Shown piece after piece: positions 46,809-57,966 of a stretch of 64,000 bases of DNA. The position numbers were made by a program, and so were the translations under genes. The DNA is from Mytilus edulis (lineage: Eukaryota > Mollusca > Bivalvia > Mytilida > Mytilidae): contig NC_092345.1 of NCBI RefSeq assembly GCF_963676685.1, forward strand, positions 31,271,585-31,335,584, given 5' to 3'. Below the pieces are notes generated by a model. That model was given only the letters and a program-made list of their open reading frames with translations. It did not search any database and was not told the origin of the DNA. How positions within the stretch are numbered: position 1 is the first letter of the stretch; the number at the start of each line of letters is the position of its first letter.

Positions 46809-49800
46809 CTAAATATTCAAATTATATAAGAAAGAATTATCTATTTGAACATCGGAATATTTGGGGTAAATGGAAATGAGACATCTAACAGACACAAAAG
46901 AGAAGAAGAAAAAAGAAGAGAAGACAAGTAGAGGAAAATGTATGTAACTTCACCAAACAGATGGAATCTTGGACAATTGTTTTACAAAAAATTAAATGTA
47001 AATATTCAAGTTAGGCTGTTAGCATACTATGTGTATTACCTTCACTGGAAAATATTTACATCTTTGAATTTCAGTATTCATGTTTTAAATGTATATGTTT
47101 TATACCATATAGCGGGTTATTTTCGCTGGGTGTAAATTTCTTGCTTATTTAAGCGGATAGAACAAAATCACCAATATTCAGCCAATTTCTAAGTGGACAT
47201 GCAAAGGTATTCATAAAAGTTTTGAATGCGCCAAAATAATGACCGTCAAAATATTTCTTATACCTTATTCAATGAAAACCGTGAAATTTTTCACCCGCCA
47301 AAGTAACCCTCTATACAGCACCTAATTGGAAAAATAACTTCCAATCAATAAGGTCATATATATCTATGCTTATTCTGTAAGCAAAAGGGGGTTAAATAGA
47401 AGTTTAAAACAAACTCATGATAGGCTTCACACAAGATTAACCAGGTGATCCGCAGGGCGCAGCTTTATACGACCGCAGAGGTCAAACCCTGAACGGTTGG
47501 GGCAAGTATGGACACAACATTCAAGCTGGATTCAACTCTAAATTTGGATTGTGATTAAATAGTTGACACAGCATAGGTTTCTGACACAGAATGAATGTGT
47601 TCTAATGAACTTAAAATTTTTGTTTTGCCTTTGAGCAATTCACTATGCTGTTGAATATATTTTTCACATCCCCCTTTCCCTTATTCCAAAACTGATCTCA
47701 ATTCAAATTTCTAATGGAGTTTGCAACAATAACTACTCATTTAAATACATCATAAAATATTAAAATGTAAAAAAAGTGCTTGTTATCACTGAATGGTAAA
47801 GATTGTTTTAATTTATCAGTTGGTAGTAAAAGTGAATATACATTGTATATTGTATAAAACAATGATTTAAGTTGATTCAACTACTATTCTGGACAAAGAA
47901 AGATAACTCCAATTAAAAAATTTCTTGCTATTGCACAATATTGTGAAATTAGATATTTCTTGCTATTGCGCAATACTGTGCAATTGAAAATACTTGCTAT
48001 TGCACAATACTGTGCAATTGAAGATTTCTTGCTATTGCGCAATACTGTGCAATGGAAAATTTCTTGCTATTGCACAATACTGTGCAATTGAAGATTTCTT
48101 GCTATTGCTGAATACTGTGCAATTGAAAATTTCTTGCTATTGCACAATACTTAATATAATAATTTTGGATCCTGATTTGGACCAACTTGAAAACTGGGCC
48201 CATAATAAAAAATCAAAGTACATGTTTAGATTCAGCATATCAAAGAAGCCCAAGAATTAAATTTTTGTTAAAATCAAACTTAGTTTAATTTTGGACCCTT
48301 TGGACTTTAATGTAGACCAATTTGAAAACGGGACCAAAAATTAAGAATCTACATACACAGTTAGATTTGGCATATCAAAGAACCCCAATTATTCAATTTT
48401 TGATGAAATCAAACAAAGTTTAATTCTGGACCCCGATTTGGACCAACTTGAAAACTGGGCCAATAATTAAAAATCTAAGTACATTTTTAGATTCAGCATA
48501 TCAAAGAACCCCAAGGATTCAATTTTTGTTAAAATCAAACTAAGTTTCATTTTGGACCCTTTGGACCTTAATGTAGACCACTTTGAAAACGGGACCAAAA
48601 ATTAAGAATCTACATACACATTTAGATTCAGCATATCAAAGAACCCCAATTATTCAATTTTTGATTAAATCAAAACAAAGTTTAATGTTGAACCCTTTGG
48701 GCCCCTTATTCCTAAACTGTTGGGACCAAAACTCCCAAAATCAATCCCAACCTTCCTTTTATGGTTATAAACCTTGTGTTTAAATTTCATAGATTTCTAT
48801 TTACTTATACTAAAGTTATGGTGCGAAAACCAAGAAAAATGCTTATTTGGGCCCCTTTTTGGCCCCTTATTCCTAAACTGTTTGGACCTCAACTCCCAAA
48901 ATCAATCCCAATCTTCCTTTTGTGGTCATAGACCTTGTGTTTAAATTTCATTGATTTCTATTTACTTATACTAAAGTTATTGTGCGAAAACCAAGAATAA
49001 TGCTTATTTTGGCCCTTTTTTGGCCCCTAATTCTTAAACTGTTGGAACCAAAACTCCCAAAATCAATCCCAACCTTTCTTTTGTGGTCATAAACCTTGTG
49101 TCAAAATTTCATAGATTTCTATTTACTTAAACTAAAGTTATAGTGCGAAAACCAAGAAAATGCTTATTTGGGCCCTTTTTGGCCCCTAATTCCTAAACTG
49201 TTGGGACCAAAACTATCAAAATCAATCCCAACCTTGCTTTTGTGGTCATAAACCTTATGTTAAAATTTCATAGATTTCTATTCACTTTTACTAAAGTTAG
49301 AGTGCGAAAAAGACGACGACGACGCAGACGATGACGCCAACGTGATAACAATATACGACGAAAATTTTTTTAAATTTTGCGGTCGTATAAAAATGAATAT
49401 AGCACAAAACATGTTGGGATTCCATCAGCTGTATAACTATAAATAAGCAATGCATAGGATCAACATTAAAAATGTAGATTTACTGACACTGTGTATGTTT
49501 ATTTTAACATTTTTAAGGTTGTGGTTATGCAAGTAATAGTACACAACAAAAAAAATGATTTACAAAACTTTGGTAAACCTGAATTTGTTATTGTTTGAAG
49601 ATGACATGGAAACCTCTTTGCGTCTTTGAGTGCAAACTGAGCCCTGGATTACTCTTATGTTTTGTTGATTTATCAACTTTTATTTTGTAAATCATAGAAG
49701 TTTATTTTACTTTCATTCCTGGATTCTAAATTATTCTAATGGACCATTTTTTATAAGTTAGTCCAACATTATTTATAGTCATTTTAAACATCTATAGACT

Positions 49801-52800
49801 TTATGTAAATGAGCCCTGGAATATTCTTATTTTTGTTGATTTGTCAACAAAAAAAATGTTTATTATACCAGCTTATTTTGCTTTTTTTACTGGGCTTCCA
49901 ATTTTTCTAATTGACCACTTTTTCTTAAAGTAAGTCCAACATTCTTTAAAGTAATTTTCAACATTATGTAAATAGTCAAATCAAAGTTGTAATATTAAGT
50001 AAAAGAGTTATTACATCATTTTGGTCTGATCATAACTATACAAAACAAAACAAAATCAAACAAAAGATTGGTTAAAGGGAGTTTTTAACAACATCATGTC
50101 ATTTTAGCTTACACCATGAACAGTATGAAAATAGGCCAAGTAAAGTCCTATTCCTTAATCCTGTTATTACTTCCCTCTTACTGTATGGTACAACCTTAAA
50201 CAGGGTAAAAGTATGCAATTCCTACCAACTTCTTAGAATTGCAAATAGAAATGTTGTTGTTTTTTTTGTGATTTTTACCTCAGTTTCTTGAATTATAAAT
50301 CCATACAGACGCTTTGGTTTACTAAATTTACAATTAAATGCTGATTCAGGTAGAACAGCTAACATTTGAGCAAGATGTTGTCCTTTTACATGTTTTAAAT
50401 CTGATCTAATATGGTTAGCTTGAAAATTCCTTGGATAATTTCTGACAGTTTGATCGTCTTCGTTGCTCATCTGAAATTAGAAATAAGAAATTGTTAAATT
50501 GTTTTCTCTCATTTAAAATTATAAATACCGGTAAGCATTTCTGAATTTTTTTTCTATCAGATATATCTGATAATTCTCATGAGGAAATATTAAAAAAATA
50601 GATCTATTTCAGGAATGGTATTCTTAGACATTAAAACAAAATATAATTCAATATTAGGATACAAATGGCAAGATAATAAACATTGTAAAAACCAACATTG
50701 AATTGTTTTACATCGTCATATCGGGGCCTTTTATAGCTGACTATGCAGTATGGGCTTTGCTCATTGTTGAAGGCCATACGGTGACCTATAGTTGTTAATG
50801 TCTGTGTCATTTTGGTATCTTTTGGACAGTTGTCTCATAGGCAATCATACCGCATCTTCTTTTTTATATTATAGGGTTGGAAGCAAGCAAGTGCTTCTCT
50901 TTTAATACATGCAAGATAGTATATTTTAGATAGGCTTTTGTTGATATTTGTTTAAACTGTTTAATAGGCTAAATTTTGAATTTTATCTAATTTCTCAATA
51001 AAAACATTTATATAATGTCTCAGTGATATCACAAATGACATTTTATAACAAATGACAAAAACATGTGCTTAGTCCAAATTCAAGATTTGTTATCTATGCA
51101 TACTTGTATAACAGCAATGACTGCATTTTCATGTACTGGGTCTATCACTATGGCATCTGGTTCAGCAGTTACTGTGGCGCTGCCAATTTTTAATTCATAA
51201 TCTTGAACATTTGGAACACACCTTAAAAAAAATAAATGTTTTAAACTAAAGTTTGTTTTGCTCAGCTAACATTTTTGCAAGAGGGAGCAATTATTTAACT
51301 TCACGGGGGTGTTTTTTCTTAGTCAGATTAATTTTTGGCACAAATGATTTAGTTTTTCAAAGCAATCAATTAATTTTTTTTTCAATTGCATTCAGAATAT
51401 TTTTTTGTTTGTTATCTGCCTGATCAGAATTTTTTTAAAGGTAAATACCATAAACCCCTCTTTGGGACTAATTGATCGTTTCCTAAAATGAATACAATTC
51501 AATTAGAATATTATAACTAATAAAATATTATAATAAAGATATATATCTTTAAGCTTCAAACTATATTTTTGTATAAGTATTTTTTGTATTCTGATAATTC
51601 TTGTGGTTCACAGTGTCTATCTTTCTATTATAGTTTTCTAGTGATTTTAAGGTTTATATTAGATCAACATTTAGGCTTAAAGTATATACATGTACCATGT
51701 ACCATGATATCTAAAGTGAGAAGATATAACATTTATTTTAGAGTGATAGTATCATACATTTTTCGGAAAAAAATAAATGGGCACAAATTTCCCTGAATGT
51801 TAAAAGTGTTCCCTGATTTTCTCTTTAGGATTATATCATTATAAATGTAGCAATTTACAAGATATTTTTTTTAAAGTAACCAGGGAGTCTGGAACACAAA
51901 TGCAAAATATTGCTTTCAACAGATATTTTTTTAACATTTTTATATGGATTTTTAATCATTGAAATATCTGAGACATCTTCCTTCAACAAGTTTAATTGAG
52001 GTCTTGAGCTGGAATTTCAGTAACTGCTAGTAGTCCTTTGTTGATTTATGTACAATGTATCAATGTCATTTTACTTAGTTTCTTTTGTTACCATTATATT
52101 CTTACATTGGACTCAGAGTTCTTTTAAGGATGTTCGCTACTCTGTTAAAAAATAACAAGCTTTTTAACAGACTATTATGAATTGATAGTATATAAATAAT
52201 GAAACTAAAAAAGTAGAAAAAAATGGAGGGTCCGTGTGCTCGTTTTACAGATATAAGCCATTGAAAATTTAGCGGGAAATTATTCTCTCTAGATTTTCCA
52301 TATATTTAACATTGGCACCTTATTTGTTTCTAACACTATGAAAAAATAACAAGAATTTCATAAAATTTTAAAATATGGCTTTTTAAACTTTATGTAATAA
52401 AATTATAAAAAGAAAAGCAGGGGTTAGTGGGCAAAATGTTTTGATGACAATACATGGATAAAACCAGAGGATTCCGAAAATCTGGCAAAAAGTCAAAAAA
52501 TGGAGGAGCAAACATCCTTAAACTGAGTTTTACTGTGCTTATTACTATACATTGTACAAATGTTGTATATATAATTGTTTACATATTTCTTTATTCTACA
52601 TTGGCTAAAGGTTAGGAGGTTGTGATGCCCCAAAAAATGTTTTACCTAGTCACATTAATTTTGCACCTGTCCTAAGTCGGGGACCTCTGACACTTGTTAG
52701 TCTTGTATGTTTGTTTAATTTTAGTTCTTTTATATGTTTTTGAGTTTAGTCAACGTTTGTTAGTATGACGTCTGTTATCACTGATGTATTACACATTTTT

Positions 52801-54195
52801 ATTTAGGGGCCAGCTGAGATCCATCTCAGGATGTGGGATTTTCTTGCTGTATAAAAAAGACCCATCGTTGGCCTTAGACTGTTATCTGCTCTTTGGTTGG
52901 GTTGTTGCCTCTTTGGCACATTCCTCGTTTTCATTCTCAATTTTTTAAATATTTTTCTTTAACTTTAGAGAGGGGGTCTTTCATCAGTTTGATCATATGT
53001 TATTAAAAAGTAAGATAAATGCAGTACATCTTGATGTAAATGCATATATATCTGTATACATGTATATAAGAATCTACTCACATTACTTCAAGGCCAAATA
53101 TTTTAGCATATCTAGCAAAAAGTTGTAAGAACATTCCTCCTGATAGACTTTTTCTGTTTTCTCTTTTCTTGACCATGTATAACAGCTGAGACATGAATTG
53201 ATGCACTCTCTCCAATATCCTATCAATGTAAAATTTGACAGTTTATTTATTTTTTGTTCTCTTTAAATTTTCAGCTCTTTAACTGAACATTATACAAGAA
53301 GAAACCTTGGTGCAATACATATATTCATTGATGTAGTACATGTACAAATGTAGTACATCATGTACATGTAGTACTAGACTTAATCTTGATTCATTTTTCA
53401 CCTCATAAGTTGGTATATATTCTAAAGAGAAAAACCATACTGTAGAATGGTAGCGTCGAGTAAGTAATAAACAATGCAATTGAGAAAATAAAGACATAAT
53501 TTGTAGCAAAACAAATTTATAAAGATATCATATGAATCATTTTTTTCTCAGAACAATCGATTTCAATTTCTAAATTGGTAAGTACAACTATTTGTAAGAC
53601 ACGCGCAGGGGGTGATTCATGTATGTCTCAGAACTGTATTATTTTTTTATATAATAGACAGCTAAAATTTATTATCTTACCGAATACACATTTCTGTTAA
53701 ATCAGTTTTAGAAGTACAAGTATGCATGTAATCAATATCCAGCCATTCTTGAATATCTTGACATTGTTTTATACTTTTCAGTTTCTTATATGACTCCTCT
53801 ATTTGTTGAGATGTAAGACTGTCAACAGATGAAGCCTCGAAATCCATCAATGATTTAACTACAATTTGGAAACAGCCAAGGTTTGCACGGTGTCTTGGAT
53901 CTGGTCTTGTGTTTTCTTCTTCTTTCCTACCAAAAATGTCATATGAGCTAAAAGAAATGTCAAACTTTTGATTAATTCTAAGAGGAGAAAGAATGCTTTC
54001 TGTCCAAGTCCTGGCATCTGTGGGAATGTCAGCTGAAATGGCAATGTTTGGACTACCGTTGCAGCATAGTCCTCCCCCTTCCTGGGCATGGATGTCATTT
54101 TCTGTTAAACTCATCCTTTTGTTTAGAGGGGAACAAGTGTCAGTGCCATCTGAATAGTCAGTAGAGTTTGCGTGCAAGCGTTTAAGCAGAGACAT
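46623..54195 (-). CDS. Unnamed 382-aa protein, 5 exons, PD-(D/E)XK-like C-terminal half
   Basis: Exons on the minus strand: 54195-53681, 53219-53082, 51221-51104, 50470-50279 and 46808-46623. Their lengths (515, 138, 118, 192 and 186 nt) sum to 1149 nt, and all junctions are GT-AG and in phase. The start ATG (54195) opens a Ser/Thr-rich N-terminal region of about 170 residues. After it come a helical segment (ILERVHQFMSQLLYMVKKRE), GGMFLQLFARYAKIFGLEV, a strand pair with AEPDAIVID and AVIAVIQMS, a helix GQHLAQMLAVLPESA, and strands LYGFIIQETEITVTSLSLL. That order (EPD strand, following hydrophobic strand, Q-H-x-x-Q helix, two late strands) resembles the PD-(D/E)XK nuclease core. The usual E-x-K of strand 3 is not obvious (IQM instead), so activity is doubtful. 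I do not recognise an orthologue. Fold assignment is inference; the gene structure is well supported. Confidence 0.8.
47464..49391. mobile_element. 1.9-kb modular element with perfect 14-bp TIRs
   Basis: Ends TTTATACGACCGCA (47464-47477) and its exact complement (49378-49391). Inside: a ~38-bp tandem of ttgctattgcacaatactgt (47925-48150), ~125-bp alternating units (ggaccaacttgaaaactggg, 48160-48720), ~170-bp units (cccaaaatcaatcccaacct, 48700-49300), then gacgacgacgcagacg. No protein coding. It lies in the last intron of the unnamed minus-strand gene. A stray 125-bp-type piece lies at 59545-59610. Confidence 0.8.
50279..50470 (-). CDS. Unnamed PD-(D/E)XK-like gene, exon 4
   Basis: Acceptor taatttcag before 50470, donor gtaaaa after 50279; exactly 64 codons, phase 0 at both ends. 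Contains the HVKGQHLAQMLA helix and KRLYGFIIQETE strand. Its first codon is ATG, but the frame continues from exon 3, so it is internal rather than a start. Confidence 0.8.
50740..50872 (+). repeat. Short interspersed repeat, family A
   Basis: Best-preserved copy: gctgactatgcagtatgggc, tgaaggccatacggtgacct, gttgtctcataggcaatcat, ccgcatcttctttttta. In the intron between exons 3 and 4 of the unnamed gene. Confidence 0.7.
51104..51221 (-). CDS. Unnamed PD-(D/E)XK-like gene, exon 3
   Basis: Acceptor is a T-run ending in aag before 51221; donor gtatgc follows 51104. Encodes CVPNVQDYELKIGSATVTAE and PDAIVIDPVHENAVIAVIQ, the candidate nuclease-fold strands carrying the acidic EPD. Confidence 0.8.
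52123..52522. mobile_element. 400-bp TIR element (MITE-like)
   Basis: Ends TTTAAGGATGTTCGCT (52123-52138) and, reversed, TTTAAGGATGTTTGCT (52507-52522), one mismatch in 16. No coding. In the intron between exons 2 and 3 of the unnamed gene. Confidence 0.75.
52805..52955 (+). repeat. Degenerate Penelope-tail fragment
   Basis: ggggccagctgagatccatc, gggttgttgcctctttggca and tcattctcaatttt echo 18940-19090 and, reversed, 55785-55925. Confidence 0.5.
53082..53219 (-). CDS. Unnamed PD-(D/E)XK-like gene, exon 2
   Basis: Acceptor ttgatag precedes 53219; donor gtgagt follows 53082. Completes an Arg codon from exon 1 and encodes RILERVHQFMSQLLYMVKKR and GGMFLQLFARYAKIFGLEV. Confidence 0.8.
53681..54195 (-). 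CDS. Unnamed PD-(D/E)XK-like gene, exon 1
   Basis: ATG at 54195-54193; open for 171 codons plus two bases, then donor gtaaga (minus) after 53681. Polar, with a likely disordered start (MSLLKRLHANSTDYSDGTD) and a more ordered helical end around SLTSQQIEESYKKLKSIKQ. Confidence 0.8.
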
Positions 54196-54394
54196 GGTTT
54201 AAGTAAATACCAGGTCAGCATTCGTTTTCTTTGCACGATTGTTGACAGGTGAATAAACGTAAGGGGAAAGAAACTACTATAATATTACTGTATTATTTAT
54301 TACTTGTGTATAACTTAAAGGTACATGTAAAGTCCCCACCCCATTATCATCATATCGGCCAGACATATTTATTAGTAATAACGGTTTATTAAAG

Positions 54395-54545
54395 TTACTT
54401 AAAAACTTTTAAAATCCACACAAAGCCACTGGCCCTGATAATCTGCCAGCATATTTTTTGCATAATTTTGCAGAAGAATTGTCTCCATTTTTGACATTCT
54501 TTTTCCAAAAATCTATTGATACTTATGGCAAGCCGTTGTGGAATT
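54395..54545 (+). mobile_element. LINE reverse transcriptase fragment
   Basis: From 54419: HKATGPDNLPAYFLHNFAEE and LSPFLTFFFQKSIDTYGKP, the GPD-N/I-P block of jockey/CR1-like RTs. No further RT on either side. Confidence 0.65.
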
Positions 54546-54958
54546 TATTCCTTATTTATTAATTTAAAAAAATCATTTATTAATATTAAATATTATTAAA
54601 CATTCTTTTTAGTCCTCAACCCTACCTTAACCTGGGATAGCGGGACTCTTTACAACATAAGAACAAACTGAATATCAGTTGCAATTTGAACTCAAAATAT
54701 CGGTAAGAGGCACAAAGTACTAAAATAATGACACTTGATGCAAGCTGGTTCAAATCTAATTACAAATCTCTCCCAGCTAGACTGAAACGTAACCGTGCAA
54801 AGATATAATAAAAGTGAACAGTGCGTACATATATTGCAACATGCGGTCAATTATCATATCACATGTTTTAACAAATTTTTAAACGAAAACAATGTTAGTA
54901 GTTTGGCCAGCTGTCTTTCTATTTGTTCTTAGTTATTGCACAATATCTAAACAGTTTA

Positions 54959-55036
54959 AGATATCTTATATAGTTTATAAGATATCTGATATAGTTTATA
55001 AGATATCTGATATAGTTTATAAGATATCTTATATCT
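54959..55036 (+). repeat. 21-bp tandem repeat, about 3.7 copies
   Basis: Unit agatatctgatatagtttat plus a; starts at 54959, 54980, 55001 and 55022. Rich in the palindrome agatatct. Confidence 0.85.
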
Positions 55037-55139
55037 TTCATAACCGATGATATGTTTTAAAGTTTAAAGATATTTTAGGTAGTTCAATAAATGTTTCGAT
55101 TGATTTTTTGTGTTTTTAGGATAACTATATTTGCTATGT

Positions 55140-55745
55140 GTGTAGCTTTCAAGGTCCCCATGCCCATTAGGTAGTTTTCACTTGACCTCGATCATTGAAC
55201 AAGGTTAAGTTTTGGTGGTCAGGTCCATATCTCAGATACATGAGCGGCAATAGGTCGAGTATATTTGGTGTATGGAAGGGTTGTAAGGTGAACATGTCCA
55301 ATAGGCAGGTTTTATCTGACCTTGACCTCATTTTCATGGTTCAGTGGTTAAAGTTAAGTTGGGGTTTTTTTTGTCCTTTTTCTTTTGTACTGTATGCAAT
55401 AGGTGTATGGAATGATTGTAAGGTGTACATGTCCAATTGACAGGTTCCATCAGACGTTGACCAAATGATCATGGTTCAGTGGTTATAGTTAAATTTTTGT
55501 TCTTTTCTTCTAATTCTATATGCAATAGGTAAACTATATTTGGTGTATAGGAAATGTTTTATGATGTACATGTCAGTCTCGCGGGTTTTATTTGACGTTG
55601 ACCTCATTTTCACAGTTCATTGCTCAACAATATAAGGTAAACATGAATCTCTCGTTTGGTTTATATGACCTTGACCTCATTTCCTTGGACCATATTAAGT
55701 TAATGTGATATTTGTAGGTAAGCTTTATATCTATGGCTATCGACA
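55140..55745 (+). repeat. Degenerate ~150-bp tandem array, left part
   Basis: Recurring gaccttgacctcattttca, ggttcagtggttaaagtt, gcaataggtgtatggaatga and gtaaggtgtacatgtccaat. The array resumes at 57037-57330, after a Penelope-like insertion. Confidence 0.75.
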
Positions 55746-55769
55746 TAATTTTTGCGTAAGCGCTCTTGT

Positions 55770-57036
55770 CTAATTAATAAAATTGAGAATGGAAATGGGG
55801 AATGTGTCAAAGAGACAACAACCCGACCAAATAAAAAACAACAGCAGAGGGTCACCAACAGGTCTTCAATGCAGCGAGAAATTCCCGCACCCGGAGGCGT
55901 CCCTCAGCTGGCCCCCAAACAAATATATACCAGTCCAGTGACAATGAACGCCATACCAATTTCCAAATTGTACACAAGAAACTAAAATTAAAATAATACA
56001 AGACTAACAAAGGCCAGAGGCTCCTGACTTGGGACAGGCGCAAAATGCGGCAGGGTTAAACATGTTTGTGAGATCTCAACCCTCCCCCTATACCTCTAAC
56101 CAATGTAGTAAAGTAAACGCATAACAATACGCACATTAAAATTCAGTTCAAGAGAAATCCGAGTCTGATGTCAGAAGATGTAACCAAAGAAAATAAACAA
56201 AATGACAATAATACATAAATAACAACAGACTACTAGCAGTTAACTGACATGCCAGCTCCAGACTTCAATTAAACTGACTGAAAGATTATGATTTCATCAT
56301 ATGAACATCAGGCACAATCCTTCCCGTTAGGGGTTTAGTATCATACCATCATAACATATATGAGAAGAACATAACCCGTGTCATGCCAACAACTGTTTTT
56401 TAGAATAAATGTGTTTAGTTCCGATGCAAAGACCTTATCAGTGACTCAATATTAACGCCAAAATATGCAATCTTTAATGACTTGACAACAGTATCGTAAT
56501 TATATCCCTTCTTTATTACCATAAAAAATTGGATGTGAAATACCTGAACGTATTAGAAGTCTGCATGTTGAGCTATATTTACGAATGATGTCTTTATACC
56601 GATGATAAAATTTAGTAAATGTTTTGACTAGTTTGTGATATCGAAAACCCTGGTGTAATAATTTTTCAGTAATATATAAATTTCTCTCGTTAAAATCGAA
56701 AACATTGTTACATACACGAGCGAATCGTACAAGTTGAGATATATAAACACCGTAAGATGGTGACAAGGGAACGTCACCATCTAAAAACGGATAATTAACG
56801 ATAGGAAATGAAAAATCATCCCTTTTATCATAAATTTTAGTATTCAGCTTTCCATTAGTGATATAGATATCAAGATCGAGAAAAGGGCAGTGGTCATTGT
56901 TAGTATTAGTTTTATTTAAAGTAAGTTCAACAGGATAAATTTCATTAATATACATACTGAAGTCGTCATTATTGAGAGCCAAAATATCATCCAAATATCT
57001 AAAAGTATTATTAAATTTGTTAATCAGAGTTTGCCA
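55770..57036 (-). mobile_element. Second Penelope-like element, 5'-truncated, inside a tandem array
   Basis: Minus strand starts mid-RT with INKFNNTFRYLDDILALNND, followed by YINEIYPVELTLNKTNT, CPFLDLDIYITNGKLNTKIY, SPSYGVYISQLVRFARVCN and GFRYHKLVKTFTKFYHRYKD, ending GISHPIFYGNKEGI. The frame is open for about 180 codons with the YLDD box intact. A long non-coding tail runs to 55770. It differs from the 40-42 kb copy (YIDD), so a distinct lineage. Confidence 0.85.
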
Positions 57037-57330
57037 TAGGTCAACTATATTTGGTGTATAACAATATTTTCTGATGTACATGTCATTTGTTAATTGCTGT
57101 GTCATTTTGGTCTCTTATGGGGAGTTGTCTCATTGGCAACCATACCAAATCTTCTTGTTTTATATGTCAGTCTAGCAAGTTTCATTTAACCTCTATTTTA
57201 CGTTTCATTGCTAAATACAAAGTTTTCATGATTTGGTCTGGTTCTTGTAAAGATATAAATAATAAATCAACTATATTTGGTGTATGGATTGATTTTAAAG
57301 TGTACGTGTGTTTCTGACATGGTTTCTATG
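57037..57330 (+). repeat. Degenerate tandem array, right part
   Basis: gtcaactatatttggtgtat and tgatgtacatgtca, then aactatatttggtgtatgga; continues the array of 55140-55745. Confidence 0.7.
57086..57163 (+). repeat. Family A repeat inserted in the array
   Basis: 78 bp flanked by direct ATGTCA (57080-57085 and 57164-57169). Contains gttgtctcattggcaaccat. The flanks shows this short family moves with a ~6-bp duplication. Confidence 0.65.
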
Positions 57331-57764
57331 TACTTATAGTAACGCTTTAATATTTATGACTAAAGCAGACGAGACATTTAAGCATTTGAACACTCTTGTT
57401 CATTGTTTACTGTTAAGCTTTGTGGTGTAGACTGGTTCAGAAACCTAGATTTAAAAAAATAGGAACTAATAATAAAAAAACTTTTATAAAGAATAACATT
57501 TATTAATTCCACATGATAATGTTTGAATAAATAAAATAAATACATCACAGATATTTGCAAACATATTTGCTACGAAAGCTGCTTTAAAACACAAGATCAT
57601 AAATCAAACATAAATTTATGAATAAATATTTTCTCAGTTCGTTTAACAGTTTGCAAACAAGCAATATCGGAACTATTTAAAACAAAGATTCATGCACTTT
57701 TAAATGTTGAAGTTTCAATAGATAAAAAGTAAGATCACAAAAATACTGAACTTAGTGGAAAACC

Positions 57765-57935
57765 AATTCGGAAAGTCCATAATCACATGGCAAAATCAAA
57801 TAACAAAACGCATCAAAAATGAATGGACAAGAACTGTCATATTCCTGACTTGGTACAGGCATTTTCAAATGTAGAAAATGGTGGATTAAACCTGGTTTTA
57901 TGGCGCTAACCCTCTCACTTTGATGACATTTTAAT
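57765..57935 (-). repeat. Interspersed repeat, family B
   Basis: Reverse-complement copy: ggaaagtccataatcacatg, aatggtggattaaacctggt, ggcgctaaccctctcacttt. Just downstream of the HECT stop codon. Confidence 0.6.
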
Positions 57936-57966
57936 TGTATCTAGTCTATTGATTTTGTATATGAGG

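Noticed and set aside
47994-48260. 88-aa frame with ISCYC repeats
   Set aside because: Derived from the tandem blocks inside the 47464-49391 element.
53859-54098. 79-aa minus frame
   Set aside because: Alternative frame of exon 1 of the unnamed gene; the longer frame joins in phase to the next exons.
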